Shown here piece by piece: positions 21,833-33,900 of a stretch of 64,000 bases of DNA. Both the position numbers and the translations under genes were made by a program. This DNA is from Ancylostoma caninum (taxonomy: Eukaryota; Nematoda; Chromadorea; Rhabditida; Ancylostomatidae). Position 1 is the stretch's first letter. Each line of letters starts with the position of its first letter. The notes beneath the pieces were generated by a model that was given only the letters and a program-made list of their open reading frames with translations, searched no databases and had not been told where the DNA came from. Location of the stretch: NCBI GenBank assembly GCA_037903475.1, contig JBAJFG010000152.1, positions 124,001-188,000 of the forward strand, written 5' to 3'.

Positions 21833-22204
21833 TCCCTGTGTTTCCCACTTATTTCACGGTGCTTCATCATTGTCGATGAGTGTATCATCCCTAAAAATCT
21901 CGGTATGCTTTGAAAGAAACTTCCGTTAGTGCTATCATCGAAGGCTGGCTATATTGCGCTGGAATTCACGTTTTCGCATCGTAATCTTTTAGAAGCGAGG
22001 GTATCGTACATAGTGATAAGAATAATTGTGTTCTACACACAGAATAAACCCTACTCGTGAAATTTGAGGGAAGTCCATAAGATACCGTATCTACACTATA
22101 CATCGTGTAACCATGCGAAAGACGAAGGTACGTGTCGGTGGCCGAATCTGGCCCGCCAAAGGTTTCTTGCTGTGGTCACGTTGCAATTCGGCCTATAAAA
22201 CAGT

Positions 22205-22775
22205 GGCTCTGAACTTTCTGCCCGCTGTGGATCCGCGGTGCGCCCGAGGTGGAGAGTCGGTTCGCCACCACGGGCATGTGCGGATATACCGCGGGCATGT
22301 GCGGGTCCACCGTGGGAACCTGCATTTTTAAGGGACTGATTATCTTCTTCAAAAATGTGTCGAAGTACTTGTCGTGAAGAGGAGGTGGCAAATCCACGAT
22401 GGCATTGGCATTTCATCCTGCAAGCGTTTCTACATCACTGGATTCGAACCCACGTATCTTCTCAAACTCATGTTTCCAAGCCCGCTCTCTTATCCACTCG
22501 GCCATACGTGTATCGTGCGTGAAAGTTTTGTTGGCATTGATGACCCAATCAGATGTACTGCGGATCCACCGCGGGCATGTGCGGACCACCGTGCATAGCC
22601 ATGTTAGTGCGGGTGTACCGTGAGCATGTGCGGGCATGGCGCGGGAGTGATGTCACTCCCAGTTGTGCACTGCAGGCACGTGCGAATTTATCGCGTGCAG
22701 CCGCGGATCCACCGCGGATTGAACTCGGACCGCGGATCCACCGCGGGCAGAAAGTTCGGAGGGATATGTCATGTC
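22205..22775. repeat. GC-rich palindromic repeat, copy C
   Basis: It begins CTCTGAACTTTCTGCCCGC and ends GCAGAAAGTTCGGAG. It contains the minus-strand SINE copy (22413-22521). Its AAGGGACTGATTAT segment is the reverse complement of ATAATCAGTCCCTT in copy A, so the interiors are rearranged or inverted relative to each other. Confidence 0.55.
22413..22521 (-). repeat. tRNA-derived SINE-like copy, minus orientation
   Basis: On the minus strand, CACGTATGGCCGAGTGGATA (A-box-like) is followed by GTGGGTTCGAATCCAGTG, a good B-box, and GAAACGCTTGCAGG. It aligns end to end with 20949-21045. Confidence 0.55.
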
Positions 22776-22939
22776 CTAAGTCTCAAGGTTTTCTAGCTTT
22801 CTCTTTCGGGACGCTAGGAAGTGGGGTGGGCAGCCATTTGGAGCATGTGCAAAAACTACATCCCTGGAAAATTGAGAAAGAAGCAAAACTAATCATTAAA
22901 TGGGTTAAAATATGAAATCTTTCTTATGAGTTAAGTATG

Positions 22940-24060
22940 AGCATGACGAGTCCGTTCTCCATCGCAGGGCGTAATCGTGCGTTTTCCTCACTACTGGGCC
23001 AATGCAGACGCGTCCATCGGCAGACCTGTATCCTCCCGTCCTCCACACTGGGGGGGGGGGGCCAAAGCGAACTCGTATTCTTGTGTCTATTGGGCCATGG
23101 GCCTGTCTTCCATCGGTGGACGACCGGCAATCTGGCGTCTTCCGCACTGTTGGACCAGAGCGAACCTCTCCTCCATTGGTGGACCCGCATTCTGGCGTCA
23201 TTTTCACTGTTGGGCCACAGCGGACCAATTGACCGTCGGCTGAACCGTATCCTGGTATTCTCCACTTTACTGAGTCACAGCGGATCCATCCTAAAATGGC
23301 GGACTCCTATCCCGGTACTCTTCACATCATTAGGCTACGGCGGGCCCTTCTTCCATCTGGGAGCCCGCACTCTGGCGTCTTCTTCACTGCTGGGCCGCGG
23401 CGGACTCGTTGTCAATCAATGGACTCTTATCCTGGCGTTCCCCACACCATTGGGCCTCGGCGGACCCGTTCTTCGTCGGCGAAACCGTATCTTGGCGTTC
23501 CCCACACCACAGGGTTACGGCTGGCCCTTCCTCCATTGGTGGACCCGTATCCTGGCGTTTTCCACCCCAATTGGCCACGGAGACCCTTCTTCCAGGTGAA
23601 GGCCCGTATTCTGGCGTCTTCCTCACGGTTAGGCTAAGCCGGATGCCTTCTTCTTGGGCGGACTTGCACCCTCCCATTCCTCACACTACTGGAAAAAAAA
23701 AATGAGCCCATATCCTGGCGTTCTTCACCATTGAGCCATGACGGATCCTTCTTCCATTGGTGGACCAGCATTCTTCCAGAGTTCCAGCATTCTGGTGTTT
23801 TCCTCACTGTTGGGCCACACCGGACCCTCATGCCATCGGTGGATCCATATCCTAGCGTTCTCCACGTTAGTGAGCCAGAGCGAACCGTTCCTATAATGGC
23901 GGACCTGCATGCTGGTATGCCCCACACTACTGGGTCATTCAGCCGTCGGTCAATGCTTATTCTGGGGTTTTTCCTCATAATTAGGCCAAATCGGACCCGC
24001 TCTCCATTGGCGAAGCCGTATCCTAGCGTTTTCACCACTTTCAGGCCACGGCACACCTAT
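22940..24060. repeat. 60-bp minisatellite, about 18 diverged units
   Basis: The repeat keeps a period of exactly 60 over long stretches. Typical units contain CGGACC, TTC(T/C)(T/C)CCAT, GGTGGACCCGTATCCTGGCG and CACTGTTGGGCCACGG. Because 60 is a multiple of three, long open frames appear on both strands (for example 220 codons at 22937-23599). I treat them as by-products of the array, not genes. Confidence 0.75.
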
Positions 24061-24129
24061 TTTCTATCTCAGTCCCCGTACCCATTTTTGTACATCTCGA
24101 GAGTAAGAGTATCCCTGGACTTCCCCAGT

Positions 24130-25330
24130 TGAAAATGAATAAATTGCCGGCCGTCGTGGTGATTGCGACGACAGCCGGCTGTAGTGGCGATCATCACGAT
24201 TGCTGGCGAAGTCTGGGATACTTTAATGGTAAAGGCTTGGGAGTTACTCAGAAATTTTGATTAACTATTTGTCGAATTTGATCAACTATTGGTTGATTGT
24301 TTACGTTATGTCATGCCTTGCTAAATTGAAGCGTTTCCTCTGTATGTTCGTGCACAGTCTTTCTAGAAGTGGACGGATATCTTGACAGCACATTTCCATC
24401 GAGACGTCGCCATGGGACGCTGCTGAAGCATACACCAAATGAGGCCATCGCATAGGTCCAGCCATCACCACGCTTTCGAAACGTTACAGGCATCACTTCA
24501 GTGGAGGTGCCTACATCTTCGCAACAGTGGAAGGCAGGTTTTCCTGTTGCGTACATCGTGGAGCCTCGAAGCTTGTAAACGCTTCCTCACCGCTATGCTG
24601 CGAGACCGCCAGCGAAGGTAATGAAATCACCATCCCGTGCATGCGGGAGAGCCAGCAGTGACGTAATTAGCGAGTCCTGAAGCGAACGTGTCTGAGTACC
24701 TAAAAATCGCCTCCCATTCTGCGCCTCAAGATTAGCGGTGTCTATGAGTGCCGCCGCGTTATACAACAAAGCCGCTCTAGACCCCTTACGGCGCTTTGTT
24801 TGAAAGCAGCACCCAAGAAAAACATTGTCACTCAGGTTTGAGAGCGATCTTGGGTTTCTGACTATGTGGAGCATGAATAATGTGGTCAACTTTGTCAGAA
24901 CTCATGTTAAAATGGTTTTTGGATGCTCCCAATTTGCTGCATTATAGCAATTCGGCCGAGTTACGCTGGTGGAGGAGATCAAGGAAGTCGATGACGCTGC
25001 CTTTATTGTCGGCGAATTTCTCGGCGCAACTAGATAATCGACTAATTTTCCAGCTTTCCTACAGGAGAAAAAGCACAAACAAAAGGGAAATAGAATGTTT
25101 ACCACAGAGACATGCCTTAAGAAAAGAAACAAAACTTCTGATTAAGTGTAAAGAGCTAATGAACAGAAATTTATATCATAATTGAAAATTTGAAAGTTCT
25201 GGGAAAAAGAAGCGATCATACGGTCCAACAACAATTGAAAGAGCGTAGATGGAGGGAACTTTTGGGAGTCCAAATGACCTACATATAAGCTTTTTCAAAT
25301 CTGAATATGACTATTACGAGCCTAAGCATG
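24130..25330. other. No gene recognised
   Basis: A short inverted motif (GCCGGCCGTCGTGGTGATTG / ACGACAGCCGGC) lies near 24147-24180. Frames of about 100 codons at 24593-24889 (minus) and 24880-25185 (plus) show no domain or clear splice support. Confidence 0.35.
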
Positions 25331-25334
25331 CTAC

Positions 25335-25640
25335 TTATAAGCTGATGGGAGTTTACACATCTTACATGTAACATTTTGGGAACTTGAATATGTTACATGT
25401 AAGCTTTTGCAGCCTTCCCAAGTACATGCAACCTTGACCATGTGACTTTTCATGCGTGAAACATTTTACATGTAACTTTTTCATCGTTTTCAGTTTACAT
25501 GCAACCTTGACGAAGTTAACACATCTTACCTGTAAGCTTGGCTTATCAAAAACAAGAAAAAAGCATCTCGCAATCTTTCGCGAGTCAATACAAGTCACAT
25601 GCATGATCTTGCCAGTCTAAACATGTTACATGGAAGCATT
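25335..25640. repeat. Irregular TTACATGTAA-containing repeat
   Basis: About nine copies of (A)CAT(C/G)TTACATGTAAGCTTTT-like motifs in about 300 bases, without a fixed period. Confidence 0.5.
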
Positions 25641-26010
25641 TGCCTTACACATTACTCAATCTTTGCTCTATCTCCCTGTTCACATGGCTGTTAAACAAGT
25701 TGATCGGATGGGCGCATAAAGACGTTTCTTGCGGTCATTTTGCGCTTTTCCTCTTGCGAAACACCAACTCCTTCTGTGATGTGCACAGTCTACGTTTGCA
25801 TTTTTTCTTGAACTGGAGTGGAGCCCCTAGTGTTACCGTCGCCGTAACGACTGTAGTCGCAGCAGGGGGCTACAATCAATGTGGAGTACAGCTGCTACTT
25901 GATTATGGAGATTTCTTCTTCATTTATTGGACAAATGTTGCCTTTATAGAACAAATTCTGCCTTTACCACCCTTGTTGATACTTTTCTGACTCTATCCTC
26001 AGTCCTTCTA

Positions 26011-26262
26011 TAGGGCAATTTATACTGGATGCGTGCGACTAACGCGCGTGCGTCTATATGATGAAGAATAGGGCCCAGTCGCATAGAACTCGCATCGCAG
26101 TCGCAGCTCAGACGCACGCGTTTACGACCTCGCGGCAGCCGCGCGTTCTTTTCATTGAGGATCTACATGCCATGTTGACCGGTCTTCATGGAAAATCCCA
26201 TGCAAATTTATGCGTGCGACTGATGTGCGACTGAAGCACGCAGCTAGTATAAATTACCCTTA
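26011..26262. mobile_element. Small MITE
   Basis: Ends GGGCAATTTATACTGG...TGCGTGC and the mirror GCACGCAGCTAGTATAAATTACCC flank a 220-base interior rich in GCGTGCG and TGCGACTG. The adjoining TA/TTA could be a 2- or 3-bp target duplication, so a PIF/Harbinger-type origin is possible. Confidence 0.55.
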
Positions 26263-26287
26263 TTAGATCCTAATCACTCGCCTCTAG

Positions 26288-26745
26288 GTAGCACTACTCT
26301 GAACTTTCGTACCACGGTGGGTCCACCGTTATCCCATGGTTAATGTTCGGCACGCCAACCATGGGCAAACAGTGGGACCACCGCGGGCTATTCGTGGGGC
26401 CACCGTGGGCTAACGGTGGGGCTCACGAGGGGGTCCTGGGGGATTTCCGTGGGAAAACTAGGGGATTTCTGTGGGGAAACTGGGTGATTTCCATGGGGAA
26501 ATTGGGGGATTTCCAGGGACTTTCCAGGGGCTAATCGGGGTATTTCCAGGGGTTAATCGTGGTACTTCCAGGGTTTGATTGGTGTCCTTCCGTGGGTTAA
26601 TCGGGGTTCTTCCGTGGATTAATCGAGGTGCTTCCGGGGGTAGATCGGAGTGCTTCCGGGGGTTGATCGGGGTGCTTCCGGGGTTTAAACGGGGTACTTC
26701 CGGGAGTTGATCGGGGTCTTCTAGGGGTTGATCGGGTGTCGTCAT
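26288..26745. repeat. GC-rich palindromic repeat end plus 22-bp G-rich tandem array
   Basis: It begins ACTCTGAACTTTCGTACCAC, then CCACCG/GGTGG motifs grade into an array of about 22-bp units (CTTCCGGGGGTTGATCGGGG) at about 26520-26735. The matching opposite end lies 10.9 kb away at 37203-37222. Confidence 0.6.
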
Positions 26746-27116
26746 GGTCTTCACATTCTCTTCATGTCTTGATAACCTCTTCCTGCATAAGCACCACGCA
26801 ACAGCACATATTTATTTTAAACAAACTGACACTAAAAACAATAAAATCATGGGAGCAACGGAACAAGAGTGGTTCGCGAGTGGAGCGAAACACACCGAAA
26901 TTAGCAAAAAGGTAGTCTAACGAGAACAATGCGAACCGAAGTAAAAGCATGTGATAAAGAGCAGTCGAACTACGGTTCAACGCTTCCCTCGTCATTCGCA
27001 ACACCAGTGTCGCTTCTGCGACGTAGCTGCCTTTCTGAAGGTCTTCTTGCCTCCTTCCTGAATTGCATGTGTTAGCTGTGTGACGCGTTCAAGTCTTGAC
27101 ATGTCTCATGCTTTAC

Positions 27117-28715
27117 TTACACCATTGAGCTCATCATTGCATCCAACGCAATTGCGAACGCTGAGTCACCTTCCCGTCCGGCAGTATGTAGTATGAATCC
27201 TGAATAAAGAGAAGTATGACCGTAATTAAATAACTTGTGATTATAAAGGGCCTCTGAAGAAGAAAACGGTTTAGTACCTTTTAATGTTGCACGGAACGGC
27301 AATGGTAGCGTGATCAGGCCGTCGTGACCATCGCGCACCCGAACCGTTAATTTGTGGAAGTCATTTGGGTTGACAACAACCTAAAGTGATCCGTTAATCT
27401 GAACAACTACACTACAGACATTACCTTGAAAAGCAGTAAAGGAAGAGTGCACGTCTGTCAGGTGTTTTCGAATAAGCGGTTTCGGTTTCTAATAAAATCC
27501 TTACTTTTTTCAGCATTTGTTTTAAGAAGTGGCGAACTTTTGTGTCTTCTGAGAGGTGCTGTCCCAGAGATAATTTCCAACCGCCGTATTCATCAACGAA
27601 ATTAATGATCCCTGAAAGTGTTTGTTATTTCGGTAGTTGAAGAAGGTGTTGAGACAAGTAAGCTGTCAGGATGATTCGCGCATTGTTGTTATTGTAATGG
27701 GAGCATTGAAAGCTTAGTTGGTGTATAAAATTAAATGAAGACTGGCTGAGGTGACTTACGGAAATGTTCGTCTGATGCCACATACGAAAATGACATGGTG
27801 GGATCGGCCTCACCGAAGGAAGATGGCTCCAAATGTTGATGTTTTACCAATCGATGAATGCCGGTAACATCTCCTTCGAGGTGCTCCTGGCATAGGCTTC
27901 GGTGCACAGACTGCAAGATAATTGAGCATTTAGTGAATAAACGTTGTGCAATAGTCGTCACATACCAAAAGACCCGATCCCGCTACGAGCTCGATTTGAG
28001 AACGAAACTCTGCACTTCGCGTGTGAGTGTACAATTGTTTCATCTCCATCAAATTGGGGTTCCCCAACTTTATGTTCCTCGGTGACAGGCATTCCTAATG
28101 AATTAACGTTGCTTCCTCGACAAGATAAAATACAATACATAATTGGCTAGCAGAGCCAGAAAGAGTGGAGGTGGAGTGAGAAGAAAAACTATTTCACGGC
28201 TTCTAATGCCCGGGCCACCAAAACTTTGAAAATAGAAAGCAGGAAGTTTGTGAGTCCTGATATAAACAAACAAACATTTCACTATATGATCATAATAGGT
28301 GAATCAAATTGAAGTTACAATCCACCTTTACATAGTCCATTGAGTTTGCGTCATCGTCCATTAGAAAACTCCTTCCCATCTCCACCAGTGAGAAATCGTC
28401 ATTGTTCGAGGGCGCAGTAAGCCAATCCGCTAAAAATCATAATATAGGAAACATCCATAAGAAGATCGGAGAAGGGTTTTCACTCACCAAAACTCACAAT
28501 GGCTTGAGGTTCGCCGACATTTTCAACGTCTATATCATTGTTAGGGTCTCGCTAGAATAGGTTATCACAAAAGAAATAATAGAACAATCATGCTAAATAT
28601 TGCTCCATACCTGAGTGGCACGAAGATTAGGCGATTGTCTTACGTTTTCCTGAAGCGGCTGCCTGTGCATGTACGGTCGGTATGGCTGGTAGAATCGATG
28701 CGATCTCTGCGACAT
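27117..28715 (-). CDS. Eight-exon host gene, unrecognised 281-residue protein
   Basis: Exons on the minus strand: 28715-28611, 28551-28488, 28429-28326, 28094-27966, 27910-27760, 27611-27505, 27380-27278 and 27199-27117. Every junction has GT-AG borders and the reading phase carries through all eight, giving 281 residues and a TAA stop. The start MSQRSHRFYQPYRPY directly follows CTGTCTCAG, which could be a splice or trans-splice acceptor. Exon 3 could end six bases earlier (at 28332) without changing phase. The protein begins with an Arg/Tyr/Gln-rich tail, then ADWLTAPSNNDDFSLVEMG, SAEFRSQIELVAGSGLLSVH and GGWKLSLGQHLSEDTK. It ends RDGHDGLITLPLPFRATLKG...ALDAMMSSMV. I see no signal peptide, membrane segment or known catalytic motif. 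It looks soluble and intact, and is the strongest non-transposon gene here. Confidence 0.72.
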
Positions 28716-28938
28716 CTGAGACAGTACTGCTTATTGAACGTACGTAGAGCGCACAATGTTTTAGAAGAATTCTCTGCCGCTCATTTGCCTTGTCGTCCCC
28801 TGTGCATTTGTTTGGACTTTACTCTCATCCATACATTTGAAGTCAAGTTATTGGAACGCAGCTGAGCGGCTGATGAGATGTACTTCGGTCAGGTAGTCGT
28901 AGAGAAAAAGGCTCTGGTCTGGATAACCGATTCATAAG

Positions 28939-29046
28939 GGGAAAGGCAACCCTGCGGATTATGCGAGCAATCGTTTAATAAGTATGGTTATTCTGTCTCG
29001 CACCATGAAGCTATTCGAACGCACTATTGACCGCAGAATCTGTCAG
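28939..29046 (+). pseudogene. RTE-type LINE reverse transcriptase fragment
   Basis: The frame reads GKGNPADYASNRLISMVILS then RTMKLFERTIDRRI. This matches the start of the RT domain of RTE-like LINEs (GKGDPA..YRPI..LSHTMKIFER). Only this short stretch survives, and it lies upstream of, not after, the endonuclease fragment at 29.4 kb. Confidence 0.6.
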
Positions 29047-29417
29047 CGCGTGGGCATGTTCATGCATGCGTGCATGGGTATGCTTGCGTGTCTGCAGATT
29101 GTATCCTGCACATATATCCGACCAAAAGCCCTGCATTCAAGTGACTGGGAGGTACAAGGGAGGCGGTTCGGAGTCGCCTCCAACAAATAAGCTCCATCGT
29201 CCACTCCCGGGAAGCCCGGCCAACTTCCCGGTAAAATCACACTCCAGCCTCCCACGGGGGAATAGAGCCCAGCAAGCTATCTCCTGTGGGCTTTAAATTT
29301 TTCAAGCTCGACACAGCAATAATAGAGAGCGTCCTCCTGATCTCGGAAGTCACTGGTACGGCAGCGCCAGTGAGGACGAGGTCCGAGGGGTTATCTAGGC
29401 TGCCTAAAACTAAAAGG

Positions 29418-30540
29418 ACTATGATAACGGTCTGTACTTTCAACGCACGCACGCTTGCATCGCAGACTTCCATCGAGGATTTGATGATGCAGGCCAGGAG
29501 GATCAGGTACGACGTCATCGGACTGACCGAGACGAGGAGACACCGACCGCTGAACGCCACCTTAGACACTGGAGAAGAACTGTTCCTTGGAACCTGCGAC
29601 AGTAGAGGAGTTGATTGAGTCGGTGTCCTCGTCAACACGAACTTGGTCATGAACATCGACTCATTCGAACAGCTAACAACCCGAATCGGACGTTTGCGGT
29701 TGAGAAGATGTGGATCAATACCGGCCTTGACAATCTTCGTCGCCTACGCTCCAACATCCAGCTACGACGAAGGGGATATGATACGAAGGCCTTCTATATG
29801 GACTTGGAGAAGTTCTACAGGGAAGACCACACATTCTACAAGATCATCGTTGGCGATTTCAACGCCAAGATTGGTCCTAGGAGAACGCCTGAGGAACTTC
29901 ACATCGGTACCCACGGCCTGCAGTGGAACGAGCAGGGAGAGAGGCTGTCTGAGTTCATCATGACGACGAAGACCATCCATGGTAACTCACAATTTCAGAA
30001 GCCAACCTCCCTACGCTGGACGTGGGAGTCACCCGGTGGAGAGTACCATAATGAAATTGAACACATCATCGTCAATCGAAGGTTCTGCCTGACCGACGTC
30101 GGTGTTGTACCAAAGTTCTACACCGGATCCGACCATCGCCTCCTTCGTGCAAGATTCTTCTTTTCACGCAAAGGAAAGAAAGCCGTGAAGTTTAAGAGAA
30201 GGAGTCCCAAACCCGTCATCAATTGGGATCTTTTCACTTCGCTAGCCGGCTTTTGGGAAGATGCGGTTGTCGACAACATCGACGAAGAGTACGATCGGCT
30301 TGTACAGCATCTCCGCGACAGCGCAAAGAGTGCCGAGGGTTTAATAGTCACCAAGAGACGATTGTCTTACGAGACCATCGAGCTCATACGCCAGCGTTGA
30401 GCCGCGAGAGCCGCAGGCAACTACCAGCTAACGTCCGAGCTCGCAAAACGGTGCAGAGAAGCGATAAAAGAAGACCTCAAAGAGAGACGAGCAGGTGTTG
30501 ACCCAAATGTTCAAGCAGCATCTGAAAACGTGGGTTCAGC
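29418..30540 (+). pseudogene. RTE-type LINE endonuclease domain, broken and 3'-truncated
   Basis: MITVCTFNARTLASQTSIED opens an apurinic-type endonuclease, followed by IGLTETRRHR. A TGA at about 29616 interrupts it. ALTIFVAYAPTSSYDE continues in one frame, and after a frameshift near 29790, VIVGDFNAKIG-type IIVGDFNAKIGPRR, WTWESPGGEYHNEIEHIIVN and YTGSDHRLLRARF follow. A TGA near 30398 precedes AARAAGNYQLTSELAKRCRE. The usual Asp in NEIDHI is Glu here. Sequence ends before the RT domain, which is unusual because LINE copies normally lose the 5' end; a later deletion or insertion is likely. Confidence 0.78.
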
Positions 30541-30973
30541 CATAAACTGACCAGGCAAACTTCAGATCTCCCGTTTCCTGGTAGCACACCCGTTCTCCCA
30601 CTTGCTGGTTCGGCGATGGACTTAAGAGCAGAGTGCCGAAGAATCGAGTCCCAGGTACACTAATGGAAATGAACATAGAAGTAGAAGAAGAGCGAACTGC
30701 GCTCACCAGTCCACTTGCTTGATGCAGGTAAATGAAGTGAACTTCATGGATATCATCTTTGTTTACGACAGACCGTTGTTTATAGTTATAGCAATTCATA
30801 TATTCATAGATAGATACCGGTCTGTAATCGTAGCGTCTGTAATTATGTAGCATGATAATAGTCAAAGTTCAATGGCGTAAAATATGCATATATACTGCAC
30901 TCACATAGTATAACAGTTCTTTTATATCATAGTACATTATAAAACGAATACATATAATAAAAGCATCAGAATA

Positions 30974-33900
30974 CTACTGATGATATCCGGCTCTTATCAT
31001 GTTAACAAAATAGGGCATGTCTCCTACTTTAAGCAGAGCACAGTGCCCAAGGTAGGATGACATAGGGATGCATTTAAGAGAGTATTGATCCAGTTGTATA
31101 GATCTCCAGAACAAGGGTCTCTGTCTGACTGTCTTCAAAACGGATAGAGCTAAATCATTCCCAGACTCGCGCACTGCATTTTCCAATACACCATAAGGGC
31201 AACCCGATGCAAATGTTTTCACATAAGCATATGCGGAGTCGCCAGCAATTCCAAACAGAATTGCTTCGCCACACTCCAGTCCACCGTCTTCGAAGATGAA
31301 GAAACACTGCTGGGAACTGGTGTTTTGACGCCACCATAGTGAACTTGACAATGGTTTTCCATACACAGAGATGCGGGTCCTTAAGCATTGCTTTAAGTTT
31401 CACAGAGAATTTGCGTGGGTGGGTGGGGTGTTCCCTTCAAATGTTACTTAAAACGCACACAAAAACATTGCAGCTGTGATTTTGCAACGTCTGAATCGCA
31501 TCCAACACAAACCGATTCGAATCCTCTACACGCTTGAAAACATCGCGTTCGCTATAGCTGCAAAGATATGTGAATTTTGCGAAACCAACACTGATTCTGA
31601 ATTGTTAGTCTTACCTAAAATTCCTGCCCATAGTAGCTTCTTGCATCACCCGAGATGACGTGTTTGGCGCAATTCTTTGCAATAATTCTTTAAGCATGCC
31701 CGAGCCACGCTCCACTCTTGAGCTTACCTCGGACAGCACACTTGATATTAAGATCTGGCTGAAAAACCTTCGTCCTGCTTGAAGATTGTTGATATGTGAT
31801 GGAAAAAGCTAACCGCTCAATGGACTTCCGTAAATATCCTCTTGTATTTCTTGGACCAGCAGCGTTCTTCAGGCAGCTGCAGAATCAATTATTTTTTACT
31901 CTCACGACAATAATTCAGGGTAGAAGTATACCCATGGAGCTTTTCAAATCCGCATGTTGAAGACTCCATCAGACTTCCACGGGTGAGCAGATCATCTTTT
32001 GCATGAACAAAAAAAAGCTGGAAACATCAACAAAGTGACACCTCTTTGGAACTTGAGATCTTAAGCTACCTACATGGGACTTAAAAATTGATCCTGGTAC
32101 TCCCAACACAGCAAAGTAAAGTTTGTGCAAAGTTCCCATGAATGCACTGAGCTCTTCCAATTCCTCTTGACGAAGGGCGAAGGAGTCTAACTCACGTGTA
32201 ACATAACATATACCTAGCACCAGCGTCGCAACTATAGGATCCAAAAACATGCCCAATGCTACAGCGATCGGGAGTATAGTTGTTGCTGTCTGAAACACGC
32301 ACTCGCAGATTTGCGTGGTCCATTTGCAGTATGAAAAGTTCGACCCCTTTCACTTAGCCGAAATAGGCGATATGCTGCTGATACCGACTCAAAGGTGATC
32401 TGTTACCAGTCTGGCTGTCCGACTAACGCCGGACCTCCAGACTTACCGTAATGGTCGCTTCGCTCGCACGAGTTTATCCCCTTTTACTCTAATAGACTCA
32501 CAGCCATGCCAACTTTCTGCTATAGGCGTTCCACATCGTTTCCATTGCTTTCCCCTATGTAAAATCGGACTTATCAAAAAGAATTAACAGCATTCCTCGG
32601 GCAATTTTGTCTTTCCCTCAACTGAAGTAGCTATTTGTAAGATAAGAGCCAGCTCGAACATATAAAAGAGGGTGTGATGTGTTCGTAAACAAATGAGAAC
32701 ACCCTTGACACCCTTACCGAAGCAGTGGACCCATTCTAGAGCATTTTCTTCGCTCTAGGCCACGCCCCCTGAATTTCGTTTCACACTAACAAACGCATAA
32801 ACACACACATACAGAGTAAGCCCGTTATTATAAGTCATGATATAACAAGAATCTGATATGAAATGTCAGTCTAATCGTAATCTGCCTTTAGGGGCGAGCA
32901 GAAGAGTGTAGTACTTGTCTAGTATGCCGGGATAAATGAAACATGCCCTACCACACATATTTCATTTCCAGTTTTCGAGGATAAATCGGTAAAGTCCCAA
33001 GCAGATACAAAATATGTCGGAAATGAGGTATTTAATAGCGCTTCGGAAAGCACTTTTTTATCCTCCATAGATATTCGAAGACATGGAAATTTATACCTTG
33101 GTCCGAGTGTATCTAAATGATCCTGGATTATTGGTGGGTCTAAACCAACTTTGACTTCAGGTTTCATTGTATCTACCTGCAATAAGATTCTTAAGGAGAC
33201 CTTGCCAAAGAATGTGAAGGCCGTCTACACTCAAGCGCGTGCTATTACATATCCTCATAAAGGGCGACAGTCCTTAACAGTTCACATCCTAATCAAGTGA
33301 TAAAATAACAGTGAGAAGTAATGGCACCGGAGAAGCCTTCTGTGGCTGATGAGGCCGCGAGAAAGGCGCTTTCTGGAGTTCTCAACTCAACGTTCTCCTG
33401 ATAGGGCCATTTATAGCCTTTGTAATAGATGCCTTCCTGAGTACACCTGGGACAACCTTTTGCCCCGGTCCAGCATGATACTCTGTATAGCTTCTTTATT
33501 GCCTAAAATCCCGAAATTCAGGATTATTTTCACTTTTTAGAGAACCATATATGTCAGTTAAACAGACATCCACGTCCATGTCCACACGTGTGACACATAT
33601 TACTACTTCGAAAGTAGACCCGTGTTTGCTTCTGATCAGTAGAGGTTGACGAGCATTCAGATCCAAAAATGCTCTAAAGCGATCAAGCATGTGATCCCAC
33701 ATTTCATCAGAAATACTGTTCCCTCCTGCAAAGTGAAGATTAACTTTTACACAGATTGGAAGTTATCGCGAATAACGAACCACTGACTGCTGCTATCACT
33801 ATAGCGTTTTCACGTTTGTGTCTAACGCTGGGTTTTATGTCCCAGAGAGCAGCATATATAGGCCATGTTGAGCCCCTAAACATCAATTTGGAGTCATCAT

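Noticed and set aside
22937..23599. 220-codon frame with regular 20-residue repeats
   Set aside because: Explained by the 60-bp minisatellite; it has no start context, splice sites or known domain, and other frames are equally open.
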